Origin: Hydrogenophaga sp.
GTDB lineage: Bacteria > Pseudomonadota > Gammaproteobacteria > Burkholderiales > Burkholderiaceae_C
Length of the DNA stretch: 64,000 nucleotides
Assembly (NCBI RefSeq): GCF_026125785.1
Contig: NZ_JAHCKL010000004.1
Coordinates: 124,001-188,000 of the forward strand
Direction of reading: 5' to 3'
The notes below the pieces were generated by a model that made no database searches, had not been told where the DNA came from, and worked only from the letters and a program-made list of their open reading frames with translations. Every line of letters begins with the position of its first letter. The stretch's first letter is position 1. Both the position numbers and the translations under genes were made by a program. This document shows, piece after piece, positions 33,930 to 44,174 of this stretch.

Positions 33930-35868
33930 CCGCCAGGGCTTCTGCAGGTTCGTCCTCGGGCGTGGCGAGCAGGTGCTCGGTCAGCTCCACCAGCTTGGCA
34001 TCGAGCTGGTGGAGCGTGGCCTGGTGCACTTGCAGTTCGCGGATGCGCTCGTCCAGGCCGCTGGCGGCCTGCTGGATGCGGGACACCGCCTCGATGCGGC
34101 GGCTGAAGTTGCGGCGGCGCTCGCGCAGTTGCGCATCGAGCTGCGCAGCAGCCGACTTGTTCCACAGCTCAACCTCGTTGACCGCGGTGTCGTAGACCAC
34201 GCGCAAGCGGCTCATGAGGGCCCTTGCCAGGCGCTCGGCAAACTCCGGTTGCGCCAGGCGCAGCGCATTGCCCAGGCTGAGGTACTGCAGATGGCTTTTC
34301 TCGATCAGGTCGAGGTCCTTCACGTACTGTCCCAGCCGAGGCGGAGAAGGCGCCTGCAGCGAGAAGCCGTACTCCGCATTCAGGTTCTTGAAGCTCCCTT
34401 CCAGCATGGACTGTATGTCTCCAGCCATGCGGTCGGCCTTGATCATGTCGGCGCGCAGCCGGTCAAAGGTCTGGTCGTAAGCCCGGCGCACGCCGAGTTT
34501 GATGCCTGGTTGCTTGAGCGTCTTGCCCAGCGTGCCCACCTCGGTCTTGAGATGGGTTGCACTCAGCAGCGCGAACAGGTCCTTGAGCAAGCGCAGGTGG
34601 ACCGAACGCACGGCCTGGATCTTGGCACCACTGGCATCGAAGTCGGCCTGCTCCTGCTCGATGCGCAACCGCATCTGCTTGATGACACCCGCGTTCTTGC
34701 CACGCAGGCCGTCCAGCTCCTGGATTTGCTCCACCAGGTCACGGGCACGCGTGTGCACCATACGGCCGGCCTCGCTGCGCAGTGCCTGGATGCCAGAGGC
34801 CACCGCCGCACCCAGGATACGTCGCCGCTGTCCCAGCAGATCCACGCCCAGGGCAGTCTCCAACTCCAGCAGGTTGCTCGCCTCCAGCAATTTCTTGTCG
34901 CGGCTGACCTTGGCGAGCAGCCCCTTCTGAGCCGACACCGCCAGCACCTGGCGCGGCGACAGGCCCAGAATTTCCGCCGAGTCGGTGCGCTGGGACGCAA
35001 TCTGCATCTGAATCTGCTCAGGCGAACTGAGCGCATCCCACATGGTGTCGATCTTGTTGAGCACGACCAGGCGCGCCTCCCGCCCATCGCCGAGCACCGA
35101 GAGGTGCTGGCGCCAGATGGTCAGATCCGATTTGGTGACACCGGTATCCGCCGCGAGGATGAACACCACGGCATGGGCTTGCGGCAACAGGCTCACCGTG
35201 AGTTCAGGTTCCGCACCGATGGCATTGAGCCCGGGTGTGTCCAGAATCACCAGCCCTTGCTTGAGCAATGGGTGGGCCATGTTGATGAGCGCATGGCGCC
35301 AGCGCGGCACCTCGATGAGGCCGTCCGGTCCGGGCAGCGGGTTGTCCTCAGGGATCTCGTCGTGCCAGAAACCCAACGCGGCGGCTTCGGCCTGCGTCAC
35401 GCGTCGCACTTCGGCAACCTTCTGAATGGCGCGCGCGAGTTGTTTGGGGTCTGTTACGTCCAGATCGACACGCTCCCATTTGTCCGGCGCGTGCCGCCAG
35501 TCCAGCAGGGACTGCGGCTGCAGGCGGGTCTCGATCGGGAGCAGGCGCAGGCACGGAGGCACCTCGGCGTCGTACCCCAGCTCGGTTGGGCACATGGTGG
35601 TGCGTCCCGCGCTCGCGGGCATGATGCGCCGGCCATAGCCAGCAAAGAAGATGGCGTTGATCAACTCGGACTTGCCGCGCGAGAACTCGGCCACGAACGC
35701 CACCGTGATCTTGTCGTTCTTCACCTGGGCGTGCAGTTGGTCCAGCCGTTCACGCAGACCGGGTTCCATGAGATCGTGATCGACCAGCCACTCGGAAAGC
35801 AGCTTCAGGCGCAAGGCAAACTGCTTGCGCCATATCCCGTGCTGCTCGAAATCCTGATTGAAACTCAT
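33925..35868 (-). CDS. Bacterial dynamin-like GTPase
   Basis: A 647-residue dynamin-family protein. The GTPase domain near the N-terminus has P-loop AEFSRGKSELINAIF, switch region with TTMCPTELGY, G3 DTPGLNAIG and G4 NKID. Long helical segments follow (roughly residues 350-450 and 560-635), typical of the stalk/neck. No transmembrane pair is evident. Bacterial dynamins act in membrane remodelling, phage tolerance or division; the role here is unknown. The ATG at 35868 was preferred over a TTG at 35895. Its stop codon lies inside a repeat copy. Confidence 0.85.
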   Translation of the reverse strand: MSFNQDFEQHGIWRKQFALRLKLLSEWLVDHDLMEPGLRERLDQLHAQVKNDKITVAFVAEFSRGKSELINAIFFAGYGRRIMPASAGRTTMCPTELGYDAEVPPCLRLLPIETRLQPQSLLDWRHAPDKWERVDLDVTDPKQLARAIQKVAEVRRVTQAEAAALGFWHDEIPEDNPLPGPDGLIEVPRWRHALINMAHPLLKQGLVILDTPGLNAIGAEPELTVSLLPQAHAVVFILAADTGVTKSDLTIWRQHLSVLGDGREARLVVLNKIDTMWDALSSPEQIQMQIASQRTDSAEILGLSPRQVLAVSAQKGLLAKVSRDKKLLEASNLLELETALGVDLLGQRRRILGAAVASGIQALRSEAGRMVHTRARDLVEQIQELDGLRGKNAGVIKQMRLRIEQEQADFDASGAKIQAVRSVHLRLLKDLFALLSATHLKTEVGTLGKTLKQPGIKLGVRRAYDQTFDRLRADMIKADRMAGDIQSMLEGSFKNLNAEYGFSLQAPSPPRLGQYVKDLDLIEKSHLQYLSLGNALRLAQPEFAERLARALMSRLRVVYDTAVNEVELWNKSAAAQLDAQLRERRRNFSRRIEAVSRIQQAASGLDERIRELQVHQATLHQLDAKLVELTEHLLATPEDEPAEALAA

Positions 35869-35952
35869 AAGCCCGATTGTCTGTGAATCGGTCAATATAG
35901 CATCGGGTTCACGCTGAAAACCGACCGGTCTCTGAGCCCGACAGCCGGCCCG

Positions 35953-36771
35953 TCAAGACCGCTGGCACACCGGACAAAAGAAGGTCGACCGCTGCCCTTG
36001 ACGGATCGATCGGACCGGTGTTTCGCAGACCCTGCAGGGCATTCCTTCACGGCCGTACACCATGGCATCGAGCTGGAAATAGCCGCTCTGCCCTTGCGCG
36101 CTGGAAAAGTCGCGCAGGGTGCTTCCCCCCAACGCCACCGCGCGCTGCAGTACCGAGACGATGGCCGCGTGCAGCTTCGCCGCACGCGCTCCGCTCAGGC
36201 GGTCCGCACGCAATGTGGGACGGATCCCGGCCATGAACAGGGCCTCAGAGGCGTAGATGTTGCCCACCCCGACCACCACGTCGCCGCCCAGCAGAACCTG
36301 TTTGATGGGGGCGCGACGCTGGCGCAGAGCACGGTGAAAGGCCACGGGATCGAAAGCCCCCTCCTCCAGCGGTTCCACACCCAGCCCATCCAGCAGCTTG
36401 CGAGAGCGGGCATCCTCCAGGGACGGCACATGGACAACGGCGCCAAAGCGCCGCGGGTCGTGCAGACGGAGAACGCCTCGGCTGGTGTGCAGTTCGAAAT
36501 GGTCATGCGCCCCGGTTGGCGGCAGGTTCGGCGCGAACTGCAGACTGCCGGACATGCCCAGGTGCAGCAACAACAGGCCCTGATCGAAATGAATCAGCAG
36601 GTACTTGCCCCGGCGAGAGACATGGAGCACCTCGCGCCCGACAAGCGCCTCGGGCTCACAACCCAGCGGCCAGCGCAGTGGCTTGCCCAGCCACAGACGT
36701 TGCACCCGGGCACCGGAGATGCGGTCGGCGAAACTGCGGCGGGTGACTTCAACTTCGGGTAATTCAGGCAT
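35953..36771 (-). CDS. mutM: Formamidopyrimidine-DNA glycosylase MutM (Fpg)
   Basis: A 272-residue bifunctional glycosylase/AP lyase that removes 8-oxoG. The mature N-terminus [11 protein letters not shown] provides the catalytic proline and Glu. Lys in [19 protein letters not shown] (H2TH) and the C-terminal zinc finger C-x2-C...C-x2-C (CRVC, CPVC) are all present. The start at 36771 is dictated by MPELPE; the frame runs 18 residues further upstream. Divergent from the TPR-protein gene (92 bases). Confidence 0.97.
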   Translation of the reverse strand: MPELPEVEVTRRSFADRISGARVQRLWLGKPLRWPLGCEPEALVGREVLHVSRRGKYLLIHFDQGLLLLHLGMSGSLQFAPNLPPTGAHDHFELHTSRGVLRLHDPRRFGAVVHVPSLEDARSRKLLDGLGVEPLEEGAFDPVAFHRALRQRRAPIKQVLLGGDVVVGVGNIYASEALFMAGIRPTLRADRLSGARAAKLHAAIVSVLQRAVALGGSTLRDFSSAQGQSGYFQLDAMVYGREGMPCRVCETPVRSIRQGQRSTFFCPVCQRS

Positions 36772-36863
36772 GGCGCAAACAACGTGAAGCAATAGGCGGG
36801 AACGCCGTAGCGGTGTTCGGATCACACCCAGGTTCGCTCAGAACGTTCCATTATCATGATCCG

Positions 36864-38657
36864 ATGAAAACAGCGCCCCGCCCTGCCTTGCCAACCTGGA
36901 TGCGGCCCGCACTTGCCGCCTGGCTGATTGGCCTGGCCTTCGGCGCGTTGGCACAGCCGGCCCCCGCGTCCGCACCGCCGGCACCGGTGGTGGTGGCGCA
37001 ACCTCCTGTGGTCAATTCGGCGCTCAACGCGCCCCTCTTCTACCAGTTGCTGCTGGGCGAACTGAATGTGCGCGGTGGCGATCCAGGGGCCGGCTACTCC
37101 CTGATTCTCGATGCCGCGCGGCGGCAGCGTGATCCCGCGCTGTACCGCCGTGCGGTGGAAGTTGCGCTGCAAGCCCGTTCGGGTGAGGCGGCCCTGAGCG
37201 CGGCACGCGCCTGGGCCCAGGAGGCCCCCGCCGATGCGGAGGCCAATCGCTATGTCTTGCAGATGCTGCTCGCGCTCAACCGCCCAGCAGAAACAGCGCC
37301 TGTTCTCAAGGCCATTCTGCAGGCAGCGGGCCCGGACGAGCGCAACGACATCATCAACGCCATCCCCCAGACCTACGCCCGCGTCCAGGACAAGGCGCAA
37401 GCGGCCGCAGTGGTGCGAGAAGCCCTGGAGCCTTCGCTGAAACAACCGGCACAGGCCGCCGCGGCCTGGACCACCGTGGGTCGCATGGCCCTGGCCCAGG
37501 ATCAGTTGCCGCAGGCCCTGGCGGCGGCTCGCCAGGGCCATGAAGCGGACCCCGCGTCGCCTTACCCGGCACTGCTGGCGCTGGAACTGCTGGAACGTGG
37601 ACAGGCCGATGCAGAACCCCTGGTTCGCAGGCAGTTGCTGGTGAGCACCAGCAACTCGTCGGACGACATCGCCGTGGCGCTTGCCTACGCGCGCATCCTG
37701 ATGGACCTGCAGCGCCATGGCGAAGCGCGCACCCAGCTCGAAGCCCTGACCACGCGCCAACCCGATCAAGCGGACCCCTGGCTGTTGCTCGCCTCGCTCC
37801 AGGTGCAGGACAACGCGCTGCCTGCCGCGACCGAGTCCTTGCAGAAGTACATGAGCCTGGCCCGTCGCAGCGGCGACGAACGTGCCGCTCGCGGCCTCAC
37901 CCAGGCCTATCTGCTGATGGCTCAAGTGGCGGAGAAGCAGAAGGACTTCGTTGCGGCCAATGCCTGGCTGGACCGGATAGAGAATGTGGACGACATCATG
38001 GCCGCGCAGGCTCGCCGCGCCTCATTGCTGGCCCGTCAAGGGCGCATGGCCGAAGCCCGCGCGCTGTTGCGCAACCAGCCCGAACGCCGCCCCGAAGACG
38101 CGCGGCTCAAGCTGATCGCGGAAGCACAATTGCTGCGCGACTTCAAGGACTTCGAACAGGCCTACCAAGTCTATGGAGAAGGGGTGCGCAGCTTCCCTGA
38201 CGACACAGACCTCCTCTATGACCAGGCCATGATGGCCGAGAAAGCCGACCGCCTCGACGAAATGGAGCGCTTGCTGCGCCGGCTCATCGCCGCCAAACCC
38301 GACCATCACCACGCCTACAACGCCTTGGGCTATTCACTGGCCGACCGCAACCTGCGCCTGCCCGAGGCCAAGCAACTGATCGAGAAAGCGGTCTCGCTCG
38401 CGCCTGGAGATGCCTACATTCAAGACAGCCTGGGCTGGGTGGAATTCCGCATGGGGAACGCGGCACGGGCTTTGAGCATTCTGCGTGCTGCCTACTCCAA
38501 GCGCCCAGATGCCGAAATAGCAGCCCACCTGGGCGAAGTGCTGTGGTCTCAGGGACAACGTGACCAGGCTCTTCTTGTCTGGCGCGAAGGCCTGCTGCTC
38601 TCGGCCGACAACGAAACCCTGCAGGGAACCCTCAAGCGCCTGCAAGTCACGCCATGA
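36864..38657 (+). CDS. Exported tetratricopeptide-repeat protein
   Basis: A 597-residue protein with an N-terminal signal sequence (MRPALAAWLIGLAFGALAQ region) and an Ala/Pro-rich linker, then many TPR-like helical hairpins throughout (for example LNALGYSLAD-like HAYNALGYSLADRNLRL and YIQDSLGWVEFRMGN). It is probably periplasmic or lipid-anchored and acts in protein-protein assembly. It precedes lolB and its stop overlaps the lolB start (ATGA); this TPR-lolB-ispE order is conserved in Burkholderiales, suggesting a link to outer membrane biogenesis. Exact function unknown. Confidence 0.85.
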   Translation: MKTAPRPALPTWMRPALAAWLIGLAFGALAQPAPASAPPAPVVVAQPPVVNSALNAPLFYQLLLGELNVRGGDPGAGYSLILDAARRQRDPALYRRAVEVALQARSGEAALSAARAWAQEAPADAEANRYVLQMLLALNRPAETAPVLKAILQAAGPDERNDIINAIPQTYARVQDKAQAAAVVREALEPSLKQPAQAAAAWTTVGRMALAQDQLPQALAAARQGHEADPASPYPALLALELLERGQADAEPLVRRQLLVSTSNSSDDIAVALAYARILMDLQRHGEARTQLEALTTRQPDQADPWLLLASLQVQDNALPAATESLQKYMSLARRSGDERAARGLTQAYLLMAQVAEKQKDFVAANAWLDRIENVDDIMAAQARRASLLARQGRMAEARALLRNQPERRPEDARLKLIAEAQLLRDFKDFEQAYQVYGEGVRSFPDDTDLLYDQAMMAEKADRLDEMERLLRRLIAAKPDHHHAYNALGYSLADRNLRLPEAKQLIEKAVSLAPGDAYIQDSLGWVEFRMGNAARALSILRAAYSKRPDAEIAAHLGEVLWSQGQRDQALLVWREGLLLSADNETLQGTLKRLQVTP

Positions 38658-39136
38658 GTCGAGGTTGGGGCTGGAGTGCACTGCTCCTGGCGGCATTGCT
38701 CAGCGCCTGTGCCACGCCTCTGCGTCCGGCTGGGCCCGGTGAAGAAGCCTGGAACGGTCGCCTCGCATTGCAGGTGGACAGCCAGCCACCGCAATCGTTT
38801 TCCGCCGGATTCGACCTGCGGGGCACGGCGGCCAGCGGGGAGCTGCAACTGGTCTCTCCTCTGGGCAACACCCTGGCCCTCGTGAGTTGGACCCCCTCCG
38901 GCGCAGAGTTGCGGCAGGGCAACCAGGTCACGCGGCGTGGCACGCTGGATGAACTCACGACGGAACTCAGCGGCACCGCGGTCCCTGTGGCCGCACTGTT
39001 TGGCTGGCTGCGGGGCCAACCCGCCGAAGCGCCCGGCTGGCATGCCGATCTTTCGCGCCACCGAGAGGGCCGCATCATGGCGCGGCGCACCGAACCGTTG
39101 CCCTCCGCCGAGTTGCGCATCGTTTTCCAACCATGA
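38654..39136 (+). CDS. lolB: Outer membrane lipoprotein receptor LolB
   Basis: A 160-residue lipoprotein that accepts lipoproteins from LolA and inserts them in the outer membrane. Signal peptide with lipobox LLSAC (Cys19), then WNGRLALQV and a compact beta-barrel-type sequence of the right length. It is coupled to the upstream TPR gene and its stop overlaps ispE (ATGA). The sequence is divergent, as usual for LolB in betaproteobacteria, so the call leans partly on its position directly before ispE. Confidence 0.88.
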   Translation: MSRGWGWSALLLAALLSACATPLRPAGPGEEAWNGRLALQVDSQPPQSFSAGFDLRGTAASGELQLVSPLGNTLALVSWTPSGAELRQGNQVTRRGTLDELTTELSGTAVPVAALFGWLRGQPAEAPGWHADLSRHREGRIMARRTEPLPSAELRIVFQP

Positions 39137-40071
39137 AAACACCCCCGTTGAAGCGCCTGCTGGACGTTCCCGCGCCGGCCAAGCTCAACCTGTTCCTGCA
39201 CATCACCGGCCGCCGTGCGGACGGCTATCACGAGTTGCAATCGGTGTTCATGTTGATCGATTGGTGCGATACCCTGCACTTCGATCTGCGCCAAGATGGC
39301 GCCATTGACCGGGAAGACATCGGGGGCGGGCTCTCGATCCCACTGCCAACTGAGGACCTGGCGGTGCGAGCAGCCAAAGCCCTGCAAAAGGCCACCGGCT
39401 GCCGCCTGGGAGTGCGCATCGGACTGGAGAAACGCCTGCCCGCAGAAGCTGGGATGGGGGGAGGCTCATCGGATGCGGCCAGCACCCTTGTGGGGCTCAA
39501 CCGCCTCTGGGGATTGGGGTTGAGGCGCCAAGACCTGGCCGCCATCGGCCTGCAACTCGGCGCGGATGTGCCTTTTTTCATCGGCGGCCACAACGCCTGG
39601 GTCGAAGGTGTGGGCGAAAAGCTCCTGCCGGTGAGCCTCCCACCCGCCCGCTTCGTGGTGGTCAAACCTCCTGGCGGCGCGTCCACGCAACGCATCTTCA
39701 GTGCGCCTGAGCTCAAACGGGACACAAAAACTGCTACAATCCAAGGCTTTGCTGCAAATGCTGCACAAGGGGTTTCAGCTGGGCCGGAAAGCGGGCACGG
39801 CGTGAAAAACGAAGTGCTTGATATCCGGAAGCTTCTGGAATTCGGGCACAACGACCTCCAACCCGTGGCGCAAGCGCTCTGCCCTGAAATAGGGCAATGC
39901 ATCCAGTGGCTGGCAAGCCTGGGTATGCAGGGGCGCATGACCGGTTCGGGAACCGCGGTGTTTGCACATATGGCACAGGCCATGGACCTGCCCCAAGCCC
40001 CCCAGGGCTGGACGGTCCGGACGTGTGCCAACATGGATGCACATCCATTGCTCGACTGGTGCACCGACTAG
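39133..40071 (+). CDS. ispE: 4-diphosphocytidyl-2-C-methyl-D-erythritol kinase IspE
   Basis: A 312-residue GHMP kinase of the MEP isoprenoid pathway. Visible are PAPAKLNLFLHITGRRADGYHEL (substrate site), the ATP loop AEAGMGGGSSDAAS and the C-terminal GRMTGSGTAVF. Around residues 198-226 there is an extra stretch (TATIQGFAANAAQGVSAG...) encoded by unusually AT-rich DNA (39721-39780), longer than in most IspE. The reading frame is intact, so activity is likely. Confidence 0.95.
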   Translation: MKTPPLKRLLDVPAPAKLNLFLHITGRRADGYHELQSVFMLIDWCDTLHFDLRQDGAIDREDIGGGLSIPLPTEDLAVRAAKALQKATGCRLGVRIGLEKRLPAEAGMGGGSSDAASTLVGLNRLWGLGLRRQDLAAIGLQLGADVPFFIGGHNAWVEGVGEKLLPVSLPPARFVVVKPPGGASTQRIFSAPELKRDTKTATIQGFAANAAQGVSAGPESGHGVKNEVLDIRKLLEFGHNDLQPVAQALCPEIGQCIQWLASLGMQGRMTGSGTAVFAHMAQAMDLPQAPQGWTVRTCANMDAHPLLDWCTD

Positions 40072-40163
40072 AATCGGCACGCACGCAGCCCAGGCAGTGG
40101 TTGCGCAACCTGCGACATATCGAGGTGGGGTGTACGGTGACATGCCGAACGCCCGACCTGCGT

Positions 40164-40240
40164 AGGGGAGTCGCCAAGTTGGTTAAGGCACCGGATTTTG
40201 ATTCCGGCATGCGAGGGTTCGAGTCCTTCCTCCCCTGCCA
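40164..40240 (+). tRNA. tRNA-Gln (anticodon UUG)
   Basis: A 77-base tRNA with CCA. The anticodon arm CCGGA-TTTTGAT-TCCGG gives TTG, and the D-arm TCGCCAAGTTGGTTAAGGC and discriminator G73 are typical of tRNA-Gln. Aligning on U8 puts A1-U72 at the end of the acceptor instead of the usual U1-A72. It sits between ispE and prs and is followed by a terminator. Confidence 0.95.
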
Positions 40241-40270
40241 CCGTTTTTCGAGTCATACAGGTATGCGAAC

Positions 40271-40295
40271 GGCCATCCCCGGATGGCCTTTTTTT
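40271..40295 (+). terminator. Rho-independent terminator after tRNA-Gln
   Basis: GGCCATCC/GGATGGCC stem followed by seven T, 30 bases after the tRNA and 45 bases before prs. It separates the tRNA transcript from prs. Confidence 0.85.
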
Positions 40296-40339
40296 GATGG
40301 CGCTCCCGAGAGGCCGCCGTTCAAACCGCTGGGAACACC

Positions 40340-41314
40340 ATGCACGTTCAGCCCCCGGATTTCATGATCTTCACCGGCAACGCCAACCCGGTGCTGGCCT
40401 CCGAGATCGCCCAGCATCTGGGCACGCAACTGGGTTCGGCCAACGTGGGCCGCTTCTCCGATGGCGAGGTCACGGTGGAGATCACGCAGAACGTGCGCGC
40501 CCGCCACGTATTCGTGATCCAGTCCACCTGCGCGCCGACGAACGAGAACCTGATGGAGTTGCTCATCATGGTCGATGCGCTCAAGCGCGCCTCGGCCGAG
40601 CGCATCTCCGCCGTCATCCCCTACTACGGCTACGCGCGCCAGGACCGCCGCCCCCGTTCGAGCCGGGTGCCGATCAGCGCCAAGGTGGTGGCCAACATGT
40701 TGCAGACCGTGGGCGTGAGCCGCTTGCTCACCATGGACCTGCACGCCGACCAGATCCAGGGCTTCTTCGACATACCCGTCGACAACATCTACGCCTCGCC
40801 TGTGCTGCTGGGTGACCTGCGCACCAAGAACTACGAAGACCTGCTGGTGGTCTCTCCCGACGTGGGTGGCGTGGTTCGGGCACGCGCGCTGGCCAAGCAG
40901 CTCAACTGCGACATGGCCATCATCGACAAGCGCCGCCCCAAGGCCAATGTGTCGGAAGTGATGCACGTGATCGGGGATATTGAAGGTCGCAACTGCGTGA
41001 TCATGGACGACATGATCGATACGGCCGGTACCCTGGTCAAAGCCGCCGAGGTGCTCAAGGAACGCGGTGCCAAGAACGTGTATGCGTACTGCACCCACCC
41101 GATTTTCTCGGGCCCGGCCATCGAGCGCATCGCCAAGGGCAGCGCACTCGACGAGGTCGTGGTGACCAACACCATTCCTCTTTCGCAGGCCGCACAGGCT
41201 TGCGCCAAGATCCGCCAGCTTTCCGTGGCACCGCTGATGGCAGAGACCATCGCGCGCATTGCTTCCGGAGAGTCGGTCATGAGTTTGTTTGCCGACCAGG
41301 ACAACCTCTTCTGA
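40340..41314 (+). CDS. prs: Ribose-phosphate pyrophosphokinase (PRPP synthetase)
   Basis: A 324-residue class I PRPP synthetase that makes PRPP from ribose-5-phosphate and ATP. Motifs: [10 protein letters not shown], the ATP-binding [35 protein letters not shown] and the PRPP loop [13 protein letters not shown]. Normal length. Start ATG at 40340; Met9 is an alternative. Conserved neighbourhood with tRNA-Gln upstream and rplY downstream. Confidence 0.97.
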   Translation: MHVQPPDFMIFTGNANPVLASEIAQHLGTQLGSANVGRFSDGEVTVEITQNVRARHVFVIQSTCAPTNENLMELLIMVDALKRASAERISAVIPYYGYARQDRRPRSSRVPISAKVVANMLQTVGVSRLLTMDLHADQIQGFFDIPVDNIYASPVLLGDLRTKNYEDLLVVSPDVGGVVRARALAKQLNCDMAIIDKRRPKANVSEVMHVIGDIEGRNCVIMDDMIDTAGTLVKAAEVLKERGAKNVYAYCTHPIFSGPAIERIAKGSALDEVVVTNTIPLSQAAQACAKIRQLSVAPLMAETIARIASGESVMSLFADQDNLF

Positions 41315-41416
41315 GTTTGTCCGGACAGGCAGCAAAAGCGGGCGGCCTCCATGGTGGGGGTTGCTCTTTTGAAACTGAGGCGTTCTGGTCGCGGAACCCC
41401 TCTTCTGGAGAATGTC

Positions 41417-42049
41417 ATGCAATTTGTCGCTTTTGAGCGCGCCAAGCAGGGAACGGGTGCGAGCCGCCGTCTGCGCAACACCGGTCGCGCGCCCGGTATC
41501 GTGTTTGGCGGGGAAACCACCGCCACCCCGATCGAACTCGATCACAACGCCCTGTGGCACGCCCTGAAGAAGGAAGCCTTCCACGCCTCCATCCTCGACA
41601 TGGAACTCGGCGGCAAGGTTCAGAAAGTGCTGCTGCGCGATGTGCAGTACCACCCCTACAAGCCACTGGTGCTGCATGTGGACTTCCAGCGCGTGGACGA
41701 GAAGACCCGCCTGCGCAAGAAGGTTCCGCTGCACTTCGAAGGTGCCGAGAACTCGCCCGCGGTCAAGGAAGACAAGTGCCTGATCAACCATGTGTTGACC
41801 GAAATCGAAATCGAATGCCTGGCCACCCAGTTGCCTGAGCACATCAGCGTCGATCTGAGCAACGTGACCAAGGGTTCCACCATCCACACCGGTGACCTCA
41901 AGCTGGCCAAGGGCATCAAGCTGGTGACGCATGGCCGCAAGAACATCACCGTGGCGTCCGTGGTGGAGCCGGTGGAAGAAGTGGTGGCAGCCCCCGTGGC
42001 CGCAGCAGCCGATGACAAGAAGGCTGCCAAGGGCAAGGGCAAGAAGTAA
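41417..42049 (+). CDS. rplY: 50S ribosomal protein L25/general stress protein Ctc
   Basis: A 210-residue long form of L25 that binds 5S rRNA. The N-terminal L25 domain ([32 protein letters not shown]) is followed by the Ctc-type beta domain and ends in a flexible Ala/Lys-rich tail ([16 protein letters not shown]). The ATG at 41417 follows CTGGAGAATG; a longer frame from 41351 is not homologous. A good terminator follows. Confidence 0.97.
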   Translation: MQFVAFERAKQGTGASRRLRNTGRAPGIVFGGETTATPIELDHNALWHALKKEAFHASILDMELGGKVQKVLLRDVQYHPYKPLVLHVDFQRVDEKTRLRKKVPLHFEGAENSPAVKEDKCLINHVLTEIEIECLATQLPEHISVDLSNVTKGSTIHTGDLKLAKGIKLVTHGRKNITVASVVEPVEEVVAAPVAAAADDKKAAKGKGKK

Positions 42050-42069
42050 GCCCTGCTGGCTTCTCGTGA

Positions 42070-42094
42070 AGGCCCGCCCCGTGCGGGCCTTTTT
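42070..42094 (+). terminator. Rho-independent terminator after rplY
   Basis: AGGCCCGC/GCGGGCCT stem around a short CCCGT loop followed by five T, 20 bases after the rplY stop. pth starts 30 bases further on, so its expression needs its own promoter or read-through. Confidence 0.88.
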
Positions 42095-42123
42095 CGTTTT
42101 CGGCAGTTGGATAATCTCGTCCC

Positions 42124-43542
<1,419 letters not shown>

Positions 43543-43577
43543 GGCAGGAATTATGCGCGAGGCCCCAAACCGGGCCT

Positions 43578-44174
43578 CTACTGCGCAGGCAATGGCCGCA
43601 ACAGGTGAAAGGCCACCGCTCCGGCCTGGCCCTTTCTATGCACCTGCAGGCCGAGCCGGGCCAGTTCGTCCTCCAGCCAGGGACGTGGCGCCTCCAGGTA
43701 GACAAGCCCGTGTTGCTCATGCACAGCCTGTCGGGCCGCACGCAAGGCATCGGTCACCAGGGCATCGTTCTGGCCGTCGGCGAAAGGCGGGTCCAGAAAC
43801 ACCGCATCCAGCTGCTGCCCTGCGCGCTGGCGCAGCACGGCCAGACCATCGCCGCGCTCCACGCGAACGGCGGCGGCCTTGAGGCGCCCCACGATCTGGT
43901 TCAGCGCCGCGACCAGACCGGGGTCACGCTCGACGAGAAGCACCTCGGTCGCGCCACGCGAGGCGGCCTCTAGCCCGAGCGCACCCGTTCCAGCGAAGGC
44001 ATCGACACAGCGCCAGCCAGCGAGGTCATGGCCGAGCCAGTTGAAGAGTGTTTCGCGCACACGCGACGGCGTGGGACGCAGACCCGGCCGGTCGGCCACC
44101 GGTAAGCGCGTGCGCTTCCACTGACCGCCCAGGATGCGAACTTCATGGGGAGGCGGCGAAGCACGGCCCTTCAA
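43578..44174 (-). CDS. rsmD: 16S rRNA (guanine(966)-N(2))-methyltransferase RsmD
   Basis: A 198-residue SAM-dependent methyltransferase acting on 16S rRNA G966. It has VRILGGQWKRTRLPV, RPTPSRVRETLFNWL, the SAM loop DAFAGTGALGLEAASRGA and the catalytic DPPF. There is no in-frame ATG: the only plausible start is a TTG at 44174 that overlaps the stop of the M16 gene (TTGA), giving translational coupling. Normal length for the family. Confidence 0.93.
   Translation of the reverse strand: MKGRASPPPHEVRILGGQWKRTRLPVADRPGLRPTPSRVRETLFNWLGHDLAGWRCVDAFAGTGALGLEAASRGATEVLLVERDPGLVAALNQIVGRLKAAAVRVERGDGLAVLRQRAGQQLDAVFLDPPFADGQNDALVTDALRAARQAVHEQHGLVYLEAPRPWLEDELARLGLQVHRKGQAGAVAFHLLRPLPAQ

Noticed and set aside
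33034-35886. A 950-codon open frame on the plus strand
   Set aside because: It runs antisense through mutY and the dynamin-like gene in GC-rich DNA, is rich in His, Gln and Arg, and shows no domain. The genes on the other strand explain the region fully.
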